The notes under the pieces: model-generated
The model's input: the letters and a program-made list of their open reading frames with translations, nothing else
The model's database searches: none
Told to the model about the DNA's origin: nothing
Position numbers and translations under genes: made by a program
Origin: Demequina sediminicola
GTDB taxonomy: Bacteria > Actinomycetota > Actinomycetes > Actinomycetales > Demequinaceae
Assembly (NCBI RefSeq): GCF_000975055.1
Contig: NZ_BBRB01000005.1
Location: forward strand, 62,001 to 126,000
Direction: 5' to 3'
Length of the DNA: 64,000 nt
Part shown: positions 8,614 through 17,380 of the stretch, one piece after another
Layout: the number at the start of each line of letters is the position of its first letter
Numbering within the stretch: the stretch's first letter is position 1

Positions 8614-9014
8614 GAGGTCAAGTCTGCCAACAATGCGGTGACGCGGCGCTTAATCTCGTCACGAATAGGTCGGACAGAGTCGATTCCTTGGCCCGCGGGG
8701 TCGTCGAGTTCCCAGTCCTCGTAGCGCTTGCCTGGATAGATAGGGCATGCGTCACCGCAGCCCATCGTAATGACGGCATCGGAGGCCTGGACGGCCTCAG
8801 GGGTCAACACCTTGGGCTGTTCCTCACGAATGTCGATGCCCTCTTCGAGCATCGCTTCAACGGCGACGGGATTGATCTGATCTTTGGGCATGGAGCCGGC
8901 TGAGCGGACTTCCACAGCGCCTCCAGACAGGTGGCGCATGTAGCCTGCGGCCATTTGAGAGCGACCGGCATTGTGGACGCAGACGAAGATCACGGAAGGT
9001 GTGTGTGTGGTCAT
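8610..9014 (-). CDS. arsC: Arsenate reductase, low-molecular-weight phosphatase type
   Basis: 134-residue cytosolic enzyme reducing arsenate to arsenite. The phosphatase-like loop C-V-H-N-A-G-R-S places the nucleophile at Cys12 and Arg at 18. Further cysteines in MGCGDACP and the motif WELDDPAGQ (general acid Asp) follow. The ATG at 9014 is preferred; an in-frame TTG at 9032 adds six residues with no family support. The reductant could be thioredoxin or mycothiol/mycoredoxin; sequence alone does not decide. It leads the arsC-acr3 pair, divergent from arsR. Confidence 0.93.
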   Translation of the reverse strand: MTTHTPSVIFVCVHNAGRSQMAAGYMRHLSGGAVEVRSAGSMPKDQINPVAVEAMLEEGIDIREEQPKVLTPEAVQASDAVITMGCGDACPIYPGKRYEDWELDDPAGQGIDSVRPIRDEIKRRVTALLADLTS

Positions 9015-9020
9015 GGAAAC

Positions 9021-9080
9021 AGCATTGCGCAAACATAGATCACTGTCAATATTGATATCTGTCTATTCTCGAAGTATCCT
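9021..9080. promoter_or_regulatory. Divergent ars promoters with shared operator palindrome
   Basis: On the plus strand TTGATA (9052-9057), 17 bases, TATCCT (9075-9080), then six bases to the arsR ATG. On the minus strand TTGACA (9049-9044), 17 bases, AATGCT (9026-9021), then six bases to the arsC ATG. The perfect palindrome TCAATATTGA (9046-9055) covers parts of both -35 boxes. Bound ArsR dimer there would block both promoters until As(III) releases it. Both transcripts look leaderless. The boxes are direct reads; the operator role is inference. Confidence 0.65.
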
Positions 9081-9086
9081 ATCGCT

Positions 9087-9437
9087 ATGACAGTGTGCGA
9101 CAACCTTCTGGCCGAGACTAACGCCTGCCCTCCTGGCAGCGTGCTGATAGTCCCAGAAGGAGACGACGCCCGCAGTGCAGCGTTACTCAAAGTCGTAGCA
9201 GACACCACGCGACTGAAGATCCTGCGTATCATCGCGGCGAATGGGTCCGTATGTGCATGCGACCTTGAGGCGCCGCTCGGTCTCAGTCAGCCGACTATCT
9301 CGCACCACTTGCGCCAGCTTTTTGATGCCGGTGCCGTGACGAAGGAGAAGCGGGGAACGTGGGCGTACTACGGGATCAACGCCGACGGTCTGCAAGAGAT
9401 CAACGCGCCGCTGGTGAAACTGTTGTCCCACAGCTAG
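9087..9437 (+). CDS. arsR: ArsR-family arsenic-responsive repressor
   Basis: 116-residue winged-helix metalloregulator. The recognition region is LSQPTISHHLRQLFDAGAV (residues 66-84), and the family inducer-binding helix contains V-C-A-C-D-L with Cys56 and Cys58, the classic As(III)-sensing pair. Extra cysteines at positions 4 and 14 could supply a third ligand, as in actinobacterial ArsR variants. It is divergent from arsC-acr3 and shares a 72-base intergenic region with a palindrome over both -35 boxes, which fits autoregulation. Confidence 0.93.
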   Translation: MTVCDNLLAETNACPPGSVLIVPEGDDARSAALLKVVADTTRLKILRIIAANGSVCACDLEAPLGLSQPTISHHLRQLFDAGAVTKEKRGTWAYYGINADGLQEINAPLVKLLSHS

Positions 9438-9648
9438 GCCTACCGCACTTTAGCGCGCCGAAGTTCGCAGTGTGCCTGGCGAACCGCCCGTCGCGCGGCC
9501 GTCACCGGATGTGCCGCGCGAGACCGCGCCTTCAAGGTTCTGCCATCTGTTGGGCGGGGACGTGTGGGAAATGCGCTGTGTCGACCTGCACAACCAAGGG
9601 TCAGTGCGAGATACTCGAGGCTCTATCCTGCGACCGAGGAGAGCCTCT

Positions 9649-12003
9649 ATGTCTCAAGCCGACAACCACGACGCCATTCGAGTGCGGGGTGCTCGTGAAA
9701 ACAACCTCCGCGACATCAGTGTGGACATCCCCAAGCGTCAGTTGACGGTATTCACTGGCGTGTCAGGATCCGGCAAGAGTTCGCTGGTATTTGGCACTAT
9801 AGCCGCAGAATCGCGGCGCCTCATCGATGAGACTTATCCTGCGTTTGTCCAAGGCTTTATGCCGTCGTTGAACCGCCCAGACGTGGATTCGCTTGAGGGC
9901 CTCACGACCGCGATCATGGTGGACCAAGAGCGCATGGGCGCGAATGCACGCTCCACGGTCGGAACCGCCACGGATGCCAATGCCATGCTCAGAATGCTGT
10001 ACTCCCGCGTTGCCGTGCCGCACATCGGGTCTCCGCAGGCGTACTCCTTTAACGTCGCCTCCATCTCAGGCCAAGGCGCGGTGCAGATGGATACGACCAG
10101 GGGAGAGGTCAAGAAAGAAGTCCGCAAGTTCTCCATTCAAGGTGGTCAGTGCGCTCGGTGCGAGGGCATGGGATCTGTCTCTGACATCGACTTGGCGCAA
10201 GTGTTCGACGAGGAGAAATCTCTTGAGGAGGGAGCGATCACCGTTCCCGGCTACACCGCGGACGGTTGGTACGTCCGAATTTTCTCGGAGTCAGGCTTCC
10301 TCGATGCCAGCAAGAAGATCAAGGACTACACCAAACGAGAGCGTGAGGATTTCCTTTACAAGGAGCCCACCAAGGTCAAGTTTTCCAACATGAACATGAC
10401 GTACGAGGGGCTCATCCCTCGTATTCAGAAGTCCATGCTCAGCAAGGACAAAGAGTCCATGCAGCCACACATCCGCGCATTTGTGGAGCGCGCGGTGACG
10501 TTCCAGCCGTGTCCCGAGTGCGACGGCACTCGTCTCAATGAGACCGCTCGGTCATCGCTGATCGAGGGCAAGTCGATCGCGGACCTGTGTGCAATGCAAA
10601 TGACGGACCTCGCTGAGTGGTTCAGTGAGCTCAATGTGCCACAAGCCGGCCCCCTGGCGGACGGAATCCGTGCAGTGGTGGCGTCATTCATCGACATCGG
10701 CCTTGGATACCTGTCTCTTGACCGTCCCACAGGCACACTTTCCGGGGGAGAGTCGCAGCGAACCAAAATGATCCGCCACCTAGGCTCAGCGCTGACCGAC
10801 GTGACGTATGTGTTTGACGAGCCCACCATCGGCTTGCACCCGCACGACATTCAGAGGATGAACAACCTCCTTTTGCAACTACGCGACAAAGGCAACACCG
10901 TCCTCGTGGTGGAACACAAGCCTGAAACGATCGCTATAGGCGACCGCGTCGTGGACATGGGGCCAGGAGCAGGGGTTGATGGGGGAGAGGTGGTGTTTGA
11001 AGGGGCCCCCAGCGACCTGGCGAAGGCCGACACCGCCACCGGACGGCACCTCGAGGACCGTGCTGCGGTCAAGGCGAAGGTGCGCACCAGCTCTGGCGCC
11101 ATCGAAGTGCGGGGAGCCGATGCTCACAACCTGGTGGGCGTTGATGTCGACATTCCGCTCGGCGTCTTGACGGTCGTGACTGGTGTCGCCGGCTCTGGCA
11201 AGTCATCGCTCATTCACGGGTCCGTCAGTGGACGCGACGGCGTGATCTCAGTTGACCAGAGCCCGATTCGCGGATCGCGGCGATCGAGCCCTGCTACCTA
11301 CACGAGCCTGTTGGATCCGATCCGCAAGGCGTTCGCCAAGGCGAATGGCGTGAAGCCTGCTTTGTTTAGCTCAAACTCCGACGGCGCGTGCCCGGTATGC
11401 AAGGGCGCGGGCGTGGTGGTAACCGAGCTCGGCCCGTTTGATTCCGTGGAGACCCTCTGTGAGGAGTGCGAGGGCAAGCGATTCCAGGCATCGGTGCTTG
11501 AGCACACTCTTGGCGGAAAGAACATCGCCGAAGTGTTGGCAATGTCGGTCGCAGAAGCCGAGGAGTTCTGGGGCCAAGGTGACGCCAAGACGCCTGCAGC
11601 GCACAAGATCCTGGTGCGCCTGAAAGATGTGGGGCTTGGATATCTCAAGCTTGGCCAACCGCTCACCACACTGTCGGGCGGCGAACGCCAGCGGCTCAAG
11701 CTGGCGGCACGTATGACGGAGAAGGGTGACGTCTACGTACTCGATGAGCCGACCACGGGCCTCCACCTTGCCGATGTGGAGAATCTTCTCGCGCTGCTCG
11801 ACCGGCTGGTGGACTCGGGCAAGACGGTCATCGTCATCGAGCATCACCAGGCTGTCATGGCGCACGCCGATTGGATCATCGACATGGGTCCCGGTGCCGG
11901 TCACGACGGTGGACGTGTGGTGTTCGAAGGCACACCGGCGGACTTGGTCGTGGATGCCGAGACCCTGACGGGTGAACATCTGTCACGGTACGTTGAGAAC
12001 TAG
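9649..12003 (+). CDS. Short UvrA-like ABC ATPase (UvrA2/DrrC type)
   Basis: 784-residue tandem ABC protein of the UvrA family. The first Walker [10 protein letters not shown] is at 37-45 and its signature LSGGESQR comes after two Cys motifs (CARCEGMG and CPECDGTR). The second half has GVAGSGKSS, a four-Cys zinc module (CPVCKGAG ... CEECEGKRF), and LSGGERQR with LDEPTTGLH. Canonical UvrA is about 950 residues; this one lacks the UvrB-binding insertion after the first Walker A. Such short forms are linked to drug tolerance (DrrC) or accessory repair rather than core excision. The ATG at 9649 has GAGGAGAG upstream; the longer in-frame extension to 9472 is not conserved-looking. Confidence 0.88.
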   Translation: MSQADNHDAIRVRGARENNLRDISVDIPKRQLTVFTGVSGSGKSSLVFGTIAAESRRLIDETYPAFVQGFMPSLNRPDVDSLEGLTTAIMVDQERMGANARSTVGTATDANAMLRMLYSRVAVPHIGSPQAYSFNVASISGQGAVQMDTTRGEVKKEVRKFSIQGGQCARCEGMGSVSDIDLAQVFDEEKSLEEGAITVPGYTADGWYVRIFSESGFLDASKKIKDYTKREREDFLYKEPTKVKFSNMNMTYEGLIPRIQKSMLSKDKESMQPHIRAFVERAVTFQPCPECDGTRLNETARSSLIEGKSIADLCAMQMTDLAEWFSELNVPQAGPLADGIRAVVASFIDIGLGYLSLDRPTGTLSGGESQRTKMIRHLGSALTDVTYVFDEPTIGLHPHDIQRMNNLLLQLRDKGNTVLVVEHKPETIAIGDRVVDMGPGAGVDGGEVVFEGAPSDLAKADTATGRHLEDRAAVKAKVRTSSGAIEVRGADAHNLVGVDVDIPLGVLTVVTGVAGSGKSSLIHGSVSGRDGVISVDQSPIRGSRRSSPATYTSLLDPIRKAFAKANGVKPALFSSNSDGACPVCKGAGVVVTELGPFDSVETLCEECEGKRFQASVLEHTLGGKNIAEVLAMSVAEAEEFWGQGDAKTPAAHKILVRLKDVGLGYLKLGQPLTTLSGGERQRLKLAARMTEKGDVYVLDEPTTGLHLADVENLLALLDRLVDSGKTVIVIEHHQAVMAHADWIIDMGPGAGHDGGRVVFEGTPADLVVDAETLTGEHLSRYVEN

Positions 12004-12044
12004 AGGTTGCGCTTTCCGTCGCCTGTGAGAGATGGGGTATTCCT

Positions 12045-12317
12045 GTGGCAGAGACCGACATCGTTTTCGACGCAGTGATTGGCGTTGAAGTGAAGGGGGA
12101 AACCTGGGCTTGTGTGGAGATCCCGGATTCGGCGGAACTTTTCGGCACTGGCAAGTCTGTCAGGGTCGACGCGACCATTGATGATGTGAAACTCGAGAAT
12201 GTGGGAGCCATGGTGACCGGGCGTGGTGGACACATGGTGTCGCTGAATGCCAAAGTGCGTAAGGCCCTGGGGAAGGACATCGGAGACTCGGTGACCGTCA
12301 AGGTCGCACGGCGTTGA
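12045..12317 (+). CDS. DUF1905 domain protein
   Basis: 90-residue protein consisting only of a DUF1905 domain, a small beta-barrel-like fold of unknown function; the family pattern here is the start F-D-A-V-I and the end V-R-K-A-L-G-K-D-I-G-D-S-V-T-V. In many bacteria DUF1905 is fused or linked to a C-terminal YdeI/OmpD-associated segment, which is absent here. GTG start at 12045, 41 bases after the UvrA-like gene, so probably same transcript. Its TGA overlaps a TTG that could start the following acetyltransferase. Confidence 0.8.
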   Translation: MAETDIVFDAVIGVEVKGETWACVEIPDSAELFGTGKSVRVDATIDDVKLENVGAMVTGRGGHMVSLNAKVRKALGKDIGDSVTVKVARR

Positions 12318-12367
12318 ATCCTCAGCCTGGGGAAGTGGCTGCGACGGCGCATCTCCGCGCCACGCCC

Positions 12368-12904
12368 ATGACGTCCAGCCGGCTCCACCTGCAGCCAGTT
12401 CGTGTGGATCATGCGAAAGAGATGGGCTCCGTGCTCGCTGCTTCGTCGCTGTACGAGTTCACCGGTGGCACGGCGCCATCACTCGAGCACTTGCAGGAAC
12501 GTTATGTCAAGCAAACAGTGGGAGCCTCTCCGGACGGCACAGAGATGTGGTTGAACTGGATTATCCGCGTACAGCCAGCCGATGCCGCAGCCGGTTTCGT
12601 TCAAGCGACTGTCTTGCGCGTCAGCAACAAACTACGCGCCACAGTAGCCTGGGTCGTCGCGCCGGAGTTTCAAAGCTGCGGGATTGCCACAGAAGCCACC
12701 CGGTTGATGATGACGGCGTTGAGTGACCTTGGAGTCCGCGAGGTCCGTGCCCTCATCATTGACGGGCATGTTGCGTCAGAGAGTGTCGCGCGACATGTGG
12801 GACTCGTCCGCACCGAGGATGTCGTCGAAGGCGAGCAGATATGGAGCAACCGCGGACACGGCGCTCACACGCATCACCTTCACTCCTCACCTTCACTCAC
12901 ATAA
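12368..12904 (+). CDS. GNAT-family N-acetyltransferase
   Basis: 178-residue acetyltransferase of the RimJ/RimL-like GNAT group. The N-terminal beta strand RLHLQPVRVDHAKEM, the acetyl-CoA loop region (APEFQSCGIATEATRLMM, where the usual Q/RxxGxG/A is Q-S-C-G-I-A), and the C-terminal S-x-x-V-A-R-H-V-G-L segment are typical. The substrate is unknown. I chose ATG 12368 because the domain begins there; TTG 12314 overlaps the upstream stop and would add 18 residues, so coupling to the DUF1905 gene is possible. No strong ribosome site precedes either. Confidence 0.78.
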   Translation: MTSSRLHLQPVRVDHAKEMGSVLAASSLYEFTGGTAPSLEHLQERYVKQTVGASPDGTEMWLNWIIRVQPADAAAGFVQATVLRVSNKLRATVAWVVAPEFQSCGIATEATRLMMTALSDLGVREVRALIIDGHVASESVARHVGLVRTEDVVEGEQIWSNRGHGAHTHHLHSSPSLT

Positions 12905-13123
12905 CGCCGATAATGCACATTATGTCAACTAGGTATCAACTGGCGTAGAGGTGGCCACACCCCCACGGCCAGCTGTGAAGGCGAGCATTCAAGAGCCCTT
13001 GGTCTCGGCCTCGTCGATAGGCAACGCATGTGAACCCATGCGAGCGTGAAGGTTCAACAGTGTTCAGTAGTCTGGATTCAAGTAGACAGACGCCGCCGCA
13101 TGTGATTCAACTGTGCATGCGCG
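12905..13123. other. Convergent intergenic region with small inverted repeats
   Basis: 219 bases between the ends of the GNAT gene and the flavodoxin gene. It contains ATAATG-CA-CATTAT (12910-12923), TGGCC-N10-GGCCA (12952-12971) and CGCATG-N6-CATGCG (13025-13042). None has a T-run, so none is a clear intrinsic terminator. I see no credible gene here. Confidence 0.4.
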
Positions 13124-13621
13124 TTACAGGGCAGCGACAGCCCTCAGTTCGGTCGCCACGCCACGTGCCCAGTCGCGAATTGCGGCAAAGTCACGAAAAT
13201 CTCCCTTGGGTGGGTTCAGCGCACGAATGATGGCCTTCTCCCCCACATTCAGGCGGTCGTAGTCCAGCGCACCGTCAAAGGTGTGGTGCTCGTGTGCCTT
13301 GACCAAACTCGTGAGTTCACGCGGCTCATTCGTCTCCTGACGAGGCGCCTTTACACCGGACATGCCGACTGAGAAGAGCCACACGTCGCGGCGGCGCAGT
13401 TCGTCAGCATTGTCGCTGACCAGTGCTGAGGCATCCCGGCGCCACAATCCGCCGTAGACAGCGGACCCGACGATGACCGCGTCGTAAAAGTGGATACCGA
13501 GCACATCGGAGGCGTCCATACAGTCGACGTCAAAGCCAAGCTGGCTCAGTTCCCCGGCAATGGCGTTGCCGATCTCTCGCGTGGAACCGTACTTGGAACC
13601 GGTGGCGACTAGAACCTTCAT
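13124..13621 (-). CDS. Flavodoxin-domain protein (HemG-like)
   Basis: 165-residue FMN-binding protein. The phosphate-binding loop follows the first strand (KVLVATGSKYGSTREIG, residues 2-18) and the flavin loop is near GSAVYGGLWRRDA. Length and order match the flavodoxin proteins annotated as menaquinone-dependent protoporphyrinogen oxidase (HemG) relatives, but the same family serves other redox tasks and no haem gene is adjacent, so function is open. The ATG at 13621 is fixed by a strong AAGGAGGA eight to nine bases upstream. A DosR-like box lies 57 bases before the start, suggesting induction under low oxygen or related stress. Confidence 0.82.
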   Translation of the reverse strand: MKVLVATGSKYGSTREIGNAIAGELSQLGFDVDCMDASDVLGIHFYDAVIVGSAVYGGLWRRDASALVSDNADELRRRDVWLFSVGMSGVKAPRQETNEPRELTSLVKAHEHHTFDGALDYDRLNVGEKAIIRALNPPKGDFRDFAAIRDWARGVATELRAVAAL

Positions 13622-13677
13622 GACGTTCCTCCTTGTGGTGATGCTTCTAGCATCTCCCCAGAAGGGCACGATTGCCA

Positions 13678-13691
13678 GGGACCATAGTCCC
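13678..13691 (-). promoter_or_regulatory. DosR/DevR-like operator upstream of the flavodoxin gene
   Basis: Read towards the gene the site is GGGACTATGGTCCC. The mycobacterial DosR box core is GGGACT-W-W-AGTCCC; 13 of 14 positions agree. It is also a 5-base-arm inverted repeat. A -10-like TAGAAG lies downstream at 13649-13644, putting the box near -47, the usual activator position, and a good ribosome site and the ATG follow. No DosR-like gene is in the window. Confidence 0.5.
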
Positions 13692-13700
13692 CGCGAGGCT

Positions 13701-13730
13701 GGCACCTACCTGTCACACCTGGTAGGTGCC
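13701..13730. repeat. Perfect 10-base inverted repeat (hairpin)
   Basis: GGCACCTACC, a 10-base loop, then GGTAGGTGCC. No T-run follows on either strand, so it is more likely an operator or a stem blocking read-through than an intrinsic terminator. It lies 80-110 bases upstream of the flavodoxin gene and beyond the end of pyc, in a 253-base region without genes. Confidence 0.55.
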
Positions 13731-13874
13731 GAAAAACCACGCTCCTCATAGAAGCTGTCAGCACGTCCCGTGGCGGGAATCACGAATCTGCACCCGCGAG
13801 GGTGCGCCCCCTCCGAGAAGTCGACCATGAGAGCCCGGCCCACTCCCCCACGGCGTGCAACGGCACTCCCGCAG

Positions 13875-16800
13875 CTACTCGCCGATCGTCAAAATGAGGT
13901 CGCCGCCGGTGAGTGGCTCCGCACCGTCGATCACGACGCGCGTCACGGTACCTGACAGCGGTGCGGTGATTGCCGACTCCATCTTCATGGCCTCGATCAC
14001 TGCGACGGTCTGGCCCGCCTCGACAGAGTCGCCCTCGGCGACAGATGCAGTGACAGAGCCCGAGAAGGGTGATGCCACGTGCCCCGGCTGCGCCTTGTCG
14101 GCCTTCTCACGCTCGACGACATCGACCGATGCTGACTCGTCACGAATCTGCACTGGACGGAGCTGGCCGTTGTAGTTGAACATCGCTGTGCGCTCACCGT
14201 GGTCATCGGGTTCACCCAATGCCTCGAGCGACACCAGCACCTGCACACCCTCATCGAGTTCAACCATGACCTCTTCCCCACTGCCAACCGTGAGGCCGTA
14301 GAGGAAGTGGAAAGTGTCGACAACCGAGACGTTTCCGTACTGCTCCACGTGCGCCTCGAACTCACGCGCAGGTGCTGGGAACAACAGATGATTCAGACGG
14401 CGCTTGCGCTCTGCGCCGGGAGTGCTGAGCGCCTCGCGATCCTCATCGCTGAGTTCTGCCCGTGGCTTCGATTCGGCTCGCCCCTCAAGGGCCTTGGTGC
14501 GGAAAGGCTCTGGCCAGCCTGCTGGTGGAGAACCCAGCTCTCCTTGAAGGAAGCCGATGACGGAGTCGGGCAGGTCATAATCCTGTGGATTAGCCTCGAA
14601 GTCGGATGGGTCGGCTTGATTCGCGACGAGGTTCAGGGCGAGATCGCCAACGACCTTGGACGACGGGGTGACTTTCACCAAACGACCGAGGATTCGGTCT
14701 GCCGCAGCGTACATGTCTTCGATTTGCTCGAACTTGTCTGCAAGCCCAAGCGAAATCGCCTGCTGGCGGAGGTTTGAGAGCTGACCACCCGGAATCTCGT
14801 GACGGTAGACGCGGCCTGTGGGGCCGGGAAGACCGGACTCGAACGGCGCGTACAACTTGCGCACCGACTCCCAGTATGGCTCGAGATCTTGCGCTGCGGC
14901 CAACGGAATCGAGGTAGCACGGGCGGTGTAGTCCGTCGCTGCGATCAGCGCCGACATCGGCGGCTGAGACGTGGTTCCTGCCATCGACGCGGTCGCCACA
15001 TCGACAGCGTCCACCCCTGCCTCTGCGGCCGCAAGCAACGTTGCGATCTGCCCGCCGCTGGTGTCATGGGTATGGAGGTGCACTGGCACATCAAAGCGCT
15101 TGCGCAATGCGTCCACCAGCATGAACCCCGCCGCGGGACGCAGCAGGCCTGCCATGTCCTTGATCGCGAGCATGTGAGCCCCCGCCTCGACGAGCTGATC
15201 CGCTAGCTTGAGGTAGTAGTCCAGGGTGTAGAAGTCTTCCTGAGGCGAGATCATGTTGCCCGTGTAGCACAGAGTCGCTTCAGCAACAGACTGCCCCGTG
15301 TCCTTGACCGCCTGGATAGCGGGACGCATCTGCTCTACATCGTTGAGCGCGTCAAAGATCCGGAAGATGTCGATTCCCGTCTCGGTTGCCTCCTCGACGA
15401 ATGCGTGAGCGACCTCATCGGGATAGGGCGTATATCCCACCGTGTTGCGGCCGCGCAGCAGCATCTGCAATGCGACATTCGGTACTGCCGCGCGCAGGTC
15501 TGCGAGCCGCTGCCAAGGGTCCTCTGAGAGGAAACGCATTGACACGTCGTAGGTCGCACCGCCCCAGCACTCAAGAGAGAACAAGTCGGGAGTCATGTGC
15601 GCGGTATGGCGAGCGGCACCGAGAAGGTCGAAGGTACGAACGCGGGTGGCCAGAAGTGACTGGTGTGCGTCACGCATGGTCGTGTCCGTCAACCGCAACC
15701 GCTTGTCTGAGCGCAATGCGGAAGCGAAACCCTCTGGTCCGAGGCGCAGCAACTGCTGGCGAGTGCCGGCAGGTGGTTCTCCACTGAGATCGATAGCCGG
15801 CAGTTTGGTGCGCGGGTGAAGAGCTTCCTGCGCTGGCTCGCCGTTCGGGCGGTTGACCGTGGTGTGCCCCAAAAAGGTCAGCAGCTTTGTAGACCGCTCG
15901 GTGGACTCGGGTACCTCGAGAAGTTCAGGCCGCTTGTCAATGAAAGCAGTGGTTACTCCCCCGGCACGGAAATCCGCATCATCGAGAACCGCACGGAGAA
16001 AGCGAATGTTGTTGGTGACGCCGCGGATACGGAACTCCGCCAACGCACGCGAAGCGCGGCGGACTGCGGCGTCGAAGTCTGAGCCACGACACGTGAGCTT
16101 CACCAGCATCGAGTCAAAGTGTCCGGTGACCGTATTGCCCGCCATGCCCGTAGCACCGTCGAGACGCACTCCCGCTCCACCTGGGGAACGATACGCAACA
16201 ATGCGTCCAGTGTCGGGAAGGAAGCCGTTGGTGGGGTCTTCGGTAGTGATACGAGTCTGAACCGCGAATCCGTTGGTGCGGATATCTTCTTGGCGGATGC
16301 CGATCTGCTCAAGGGTCTCCCCTGCGGCAATCCGCATCTGTGCACTCACAATGTCGATGTCGGTCACTTCTTCTGTGACCGTGTGCTCAACCTGAATACG
16401 CGGGTTCATCTCGATGAAGACGTGCTCGCCGGCACGCTCTCCCTCAGTCGCCACGAGGAACTCCACTGTTCCCGCATTCACATAACCAAGAGACCGTGCA
16501 AACTTCACAGCATCGGCGCACAGTGCCTCGCGAATAGCGGGATCGAGCGCAGGCGCAGGGGCGATCTCAATGACCTTCTGGTGGCGTCGCTGTACCGAGC
16601 AGTCGCGCTCGTACAGGTGAACCACGTTGCCTTCGGCGTCAGCAAGGATCTGCACTTCAATGTGGCGCGGACCCAGTACGGCCTGTTCGAGGAACACGGT
16701 GGAATCGCCAAAGGCGTTCTCCGCTTCACGCATCGCTGCGGCGAGCGCTTCAGGTAGGCCCTCACGGGTCTCGACACGGCGCATGCCTCGGCCGCCGCCA

Positions 16801-17285
16801 CCGGCGACTGCCTTGACGAAGATGGGAAATCCGATGTCGTCAGCGGCTGCAATGAGTTCGTCTTTGTCCTGTGAAGGTTCTGACGACTGCAATACGGGTA
16901 CGCCTGCGGCTTTGGCCGCCTTGAGGGCCGCCACCTTGTCACCGGCCTCCGCTAAGACGCTAGGCGGAGGTCCTACGAATGTGAGGTTCTCGTCTGCACA
17001 CCGCTGCGCGAGTTCGACGTTCTCAGACAAGAATCCGTATCCGGGATAGATCGCGTCCGCACCCGAGTGCTTCGCCACCCTCACAAGTTCATCGATATCC
17101 AAGTAGGCCTTGACTGGGTGGCCTTCTTCACCAATGAGATAAGCCTCATCTGCCTTGACCCGGTGCTCCGACATGCGGTCTTCATAGGGGAACACCGCGA
17201 CCGTGCGAGCACCTAGCTCAAAAGAGGCACGAAATGCGCGGACTGCAATCTCCGCACGGTTAGCAACAAGCACCTTGGAAAACAA
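13875..17285 (-). CDS. pyc: Pyruvate carboxylase (biotin-dependent)
   Basis: 1136-residue single-chain enzyme making oxaloacetate from pyruvate, bicarbonate and ATP to refill the TCA cycle. Domains in order: biotin carboxylase (1-450, with the GGGGRGM ATP loop and ERDCSVQRRHQK), carboxyltransferase (about 530-830, TDTTMRDAHQSLLATR and HTHDTSGG), an allosteric linker, and a biotinyl domain with EAMKMES, biotin on Lys1101. Residues 8-14 read ANRAEIA where the family has ANRGEIA. The start is TTG at 17285: it gives the standard MFSKVLVAN beginning and has GAAGGGA six bases upstream. An intrinsic terminator separates it from the MerR-like gene upstream. Confidence 0.96.
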   Translation of the reverse strand: MFSKVLVANRAEIAVRAFRASFELGARTVAVFPYEDRMSEHRVKADEAYLIGEEGHPVKAYLDIDELVRVAKHSGADAIYPGYGFLSENVELAQRCADENLTFVGPPPSVLAEAGDKVAALKAAKAAGVPVLQSSEPSQDKDELIAAADDIGFPIFVKAVAGGGGRGMRRVETREGLPEALAAAMREAENAFGDSTVFLEQAVLGPRHIEVQILADAEGNVVHLYERDCSVQRRHQKVIEIAPAPALDPAIREALCADAVKFARSLGYVNAGTVEFLVATEGERAGEHVFIEMNPRIQVEHTVTEEVTDIDIVSAQMRIAAGETLEQIGIRQEDIRTNGFAVQTRITTEDPTNGFLPDTGRIVAYRSPGGAGVRLDGATGMAGNTVTGHFDSMLVKLTCRGSDFDAAVRRASRALAEFRIRGVTNNIRFLRAVLDDADFRAGGVTTAFIDKRPELLEVPESTERSTKLLTFLGHTTVNRPNGEPAQEALHPRTKLPAIDLSGEPPAGTRQQLLRLGPEGFASALRSDKRLRLTDTTMRDAHQSLLATRVRTFDLLGAARHTAHMTPDLFSLECWGGATYDVSMRFLSEDPWQRLADLRAAVPNVALQMLLRGRNTVGYTPYPDEVAHAFVEEATETGIDIFRIFDALNDVEQMRPAIQAVKDTGQSVAEATLCYTGNMISPQEDFYTLDYYLKLADQLVEAGAHMLAIKDMAGLLRPAAGFMLVDALRKRFDVPVHLHTHDTSGGQIATLLAAAEAGVDAVDVATASMAGTTSQPPMSALIAATDYTARATSIPLAAAQDLEPYWESVRKLYAPFESGLPGPTGRVYRHEIPGGQLSNLRQQAISLGLADKFEQIEDMYAAADRILGRLVKVTPSSKVVGDLALNLVANQADPSDFEANPQDYDLPDSVIGFLQGELGSPPAGWPEPFRTKALEGRAESKPRAELSDEDREALSTPGAERKRRLNHLLFPAPAREFEAHVEQYGNVSVVDTFHFLYGLTVGSGEEVMVELDEGVQVLVSLEALGEPDDHGERTAMFNYNGQLRPVQIRDESASVDVVEREKADKAQPGHVASPFSGSVTASVAEGDSVEAGQTVAVIEAMKMESAITAPLSGTVTRVVIDGAEPLTGGDLILTIGE

Positions 17286-17339
17286 TGAACGTCCCTTCGA
17301 CGGTGATACTCAATCCCGCCAGCGGTGGCGAGATGCACG

Positions 17340-17365
17340 AAAACCGGCCACCGTCGGTGACCGGT
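17340..17365 (-). terminator. Intrinsic terminator after the Rv1830-like regulator
   Basis: On the minus strand ACCGGTCACC, loop GAC, GGTGGCCGGT (ten pairs, one G-U), then four T. It begins about 16 bases after the stop of the regulator gene and ends before pyc, so pyc probably has its own promoter. Confidence 0.65.
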
Positions 17366-17380
17366 CCGCCTGGCATAACC

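Noticed and set aside
9472-9648. 59-codon in-frame extension of the UvrA-like gene
   Set aside because: No family-like sequence, and the ATG at 9649 has a good ribosome site and begins the conserved domain.
12910-12923. ATAATG-CA-CATTAT as an operator
   Set aside because: It lies after the GNAT stop in a convergent gap with no start nearby, so it cannot readily control a promoter; kept only as a note.
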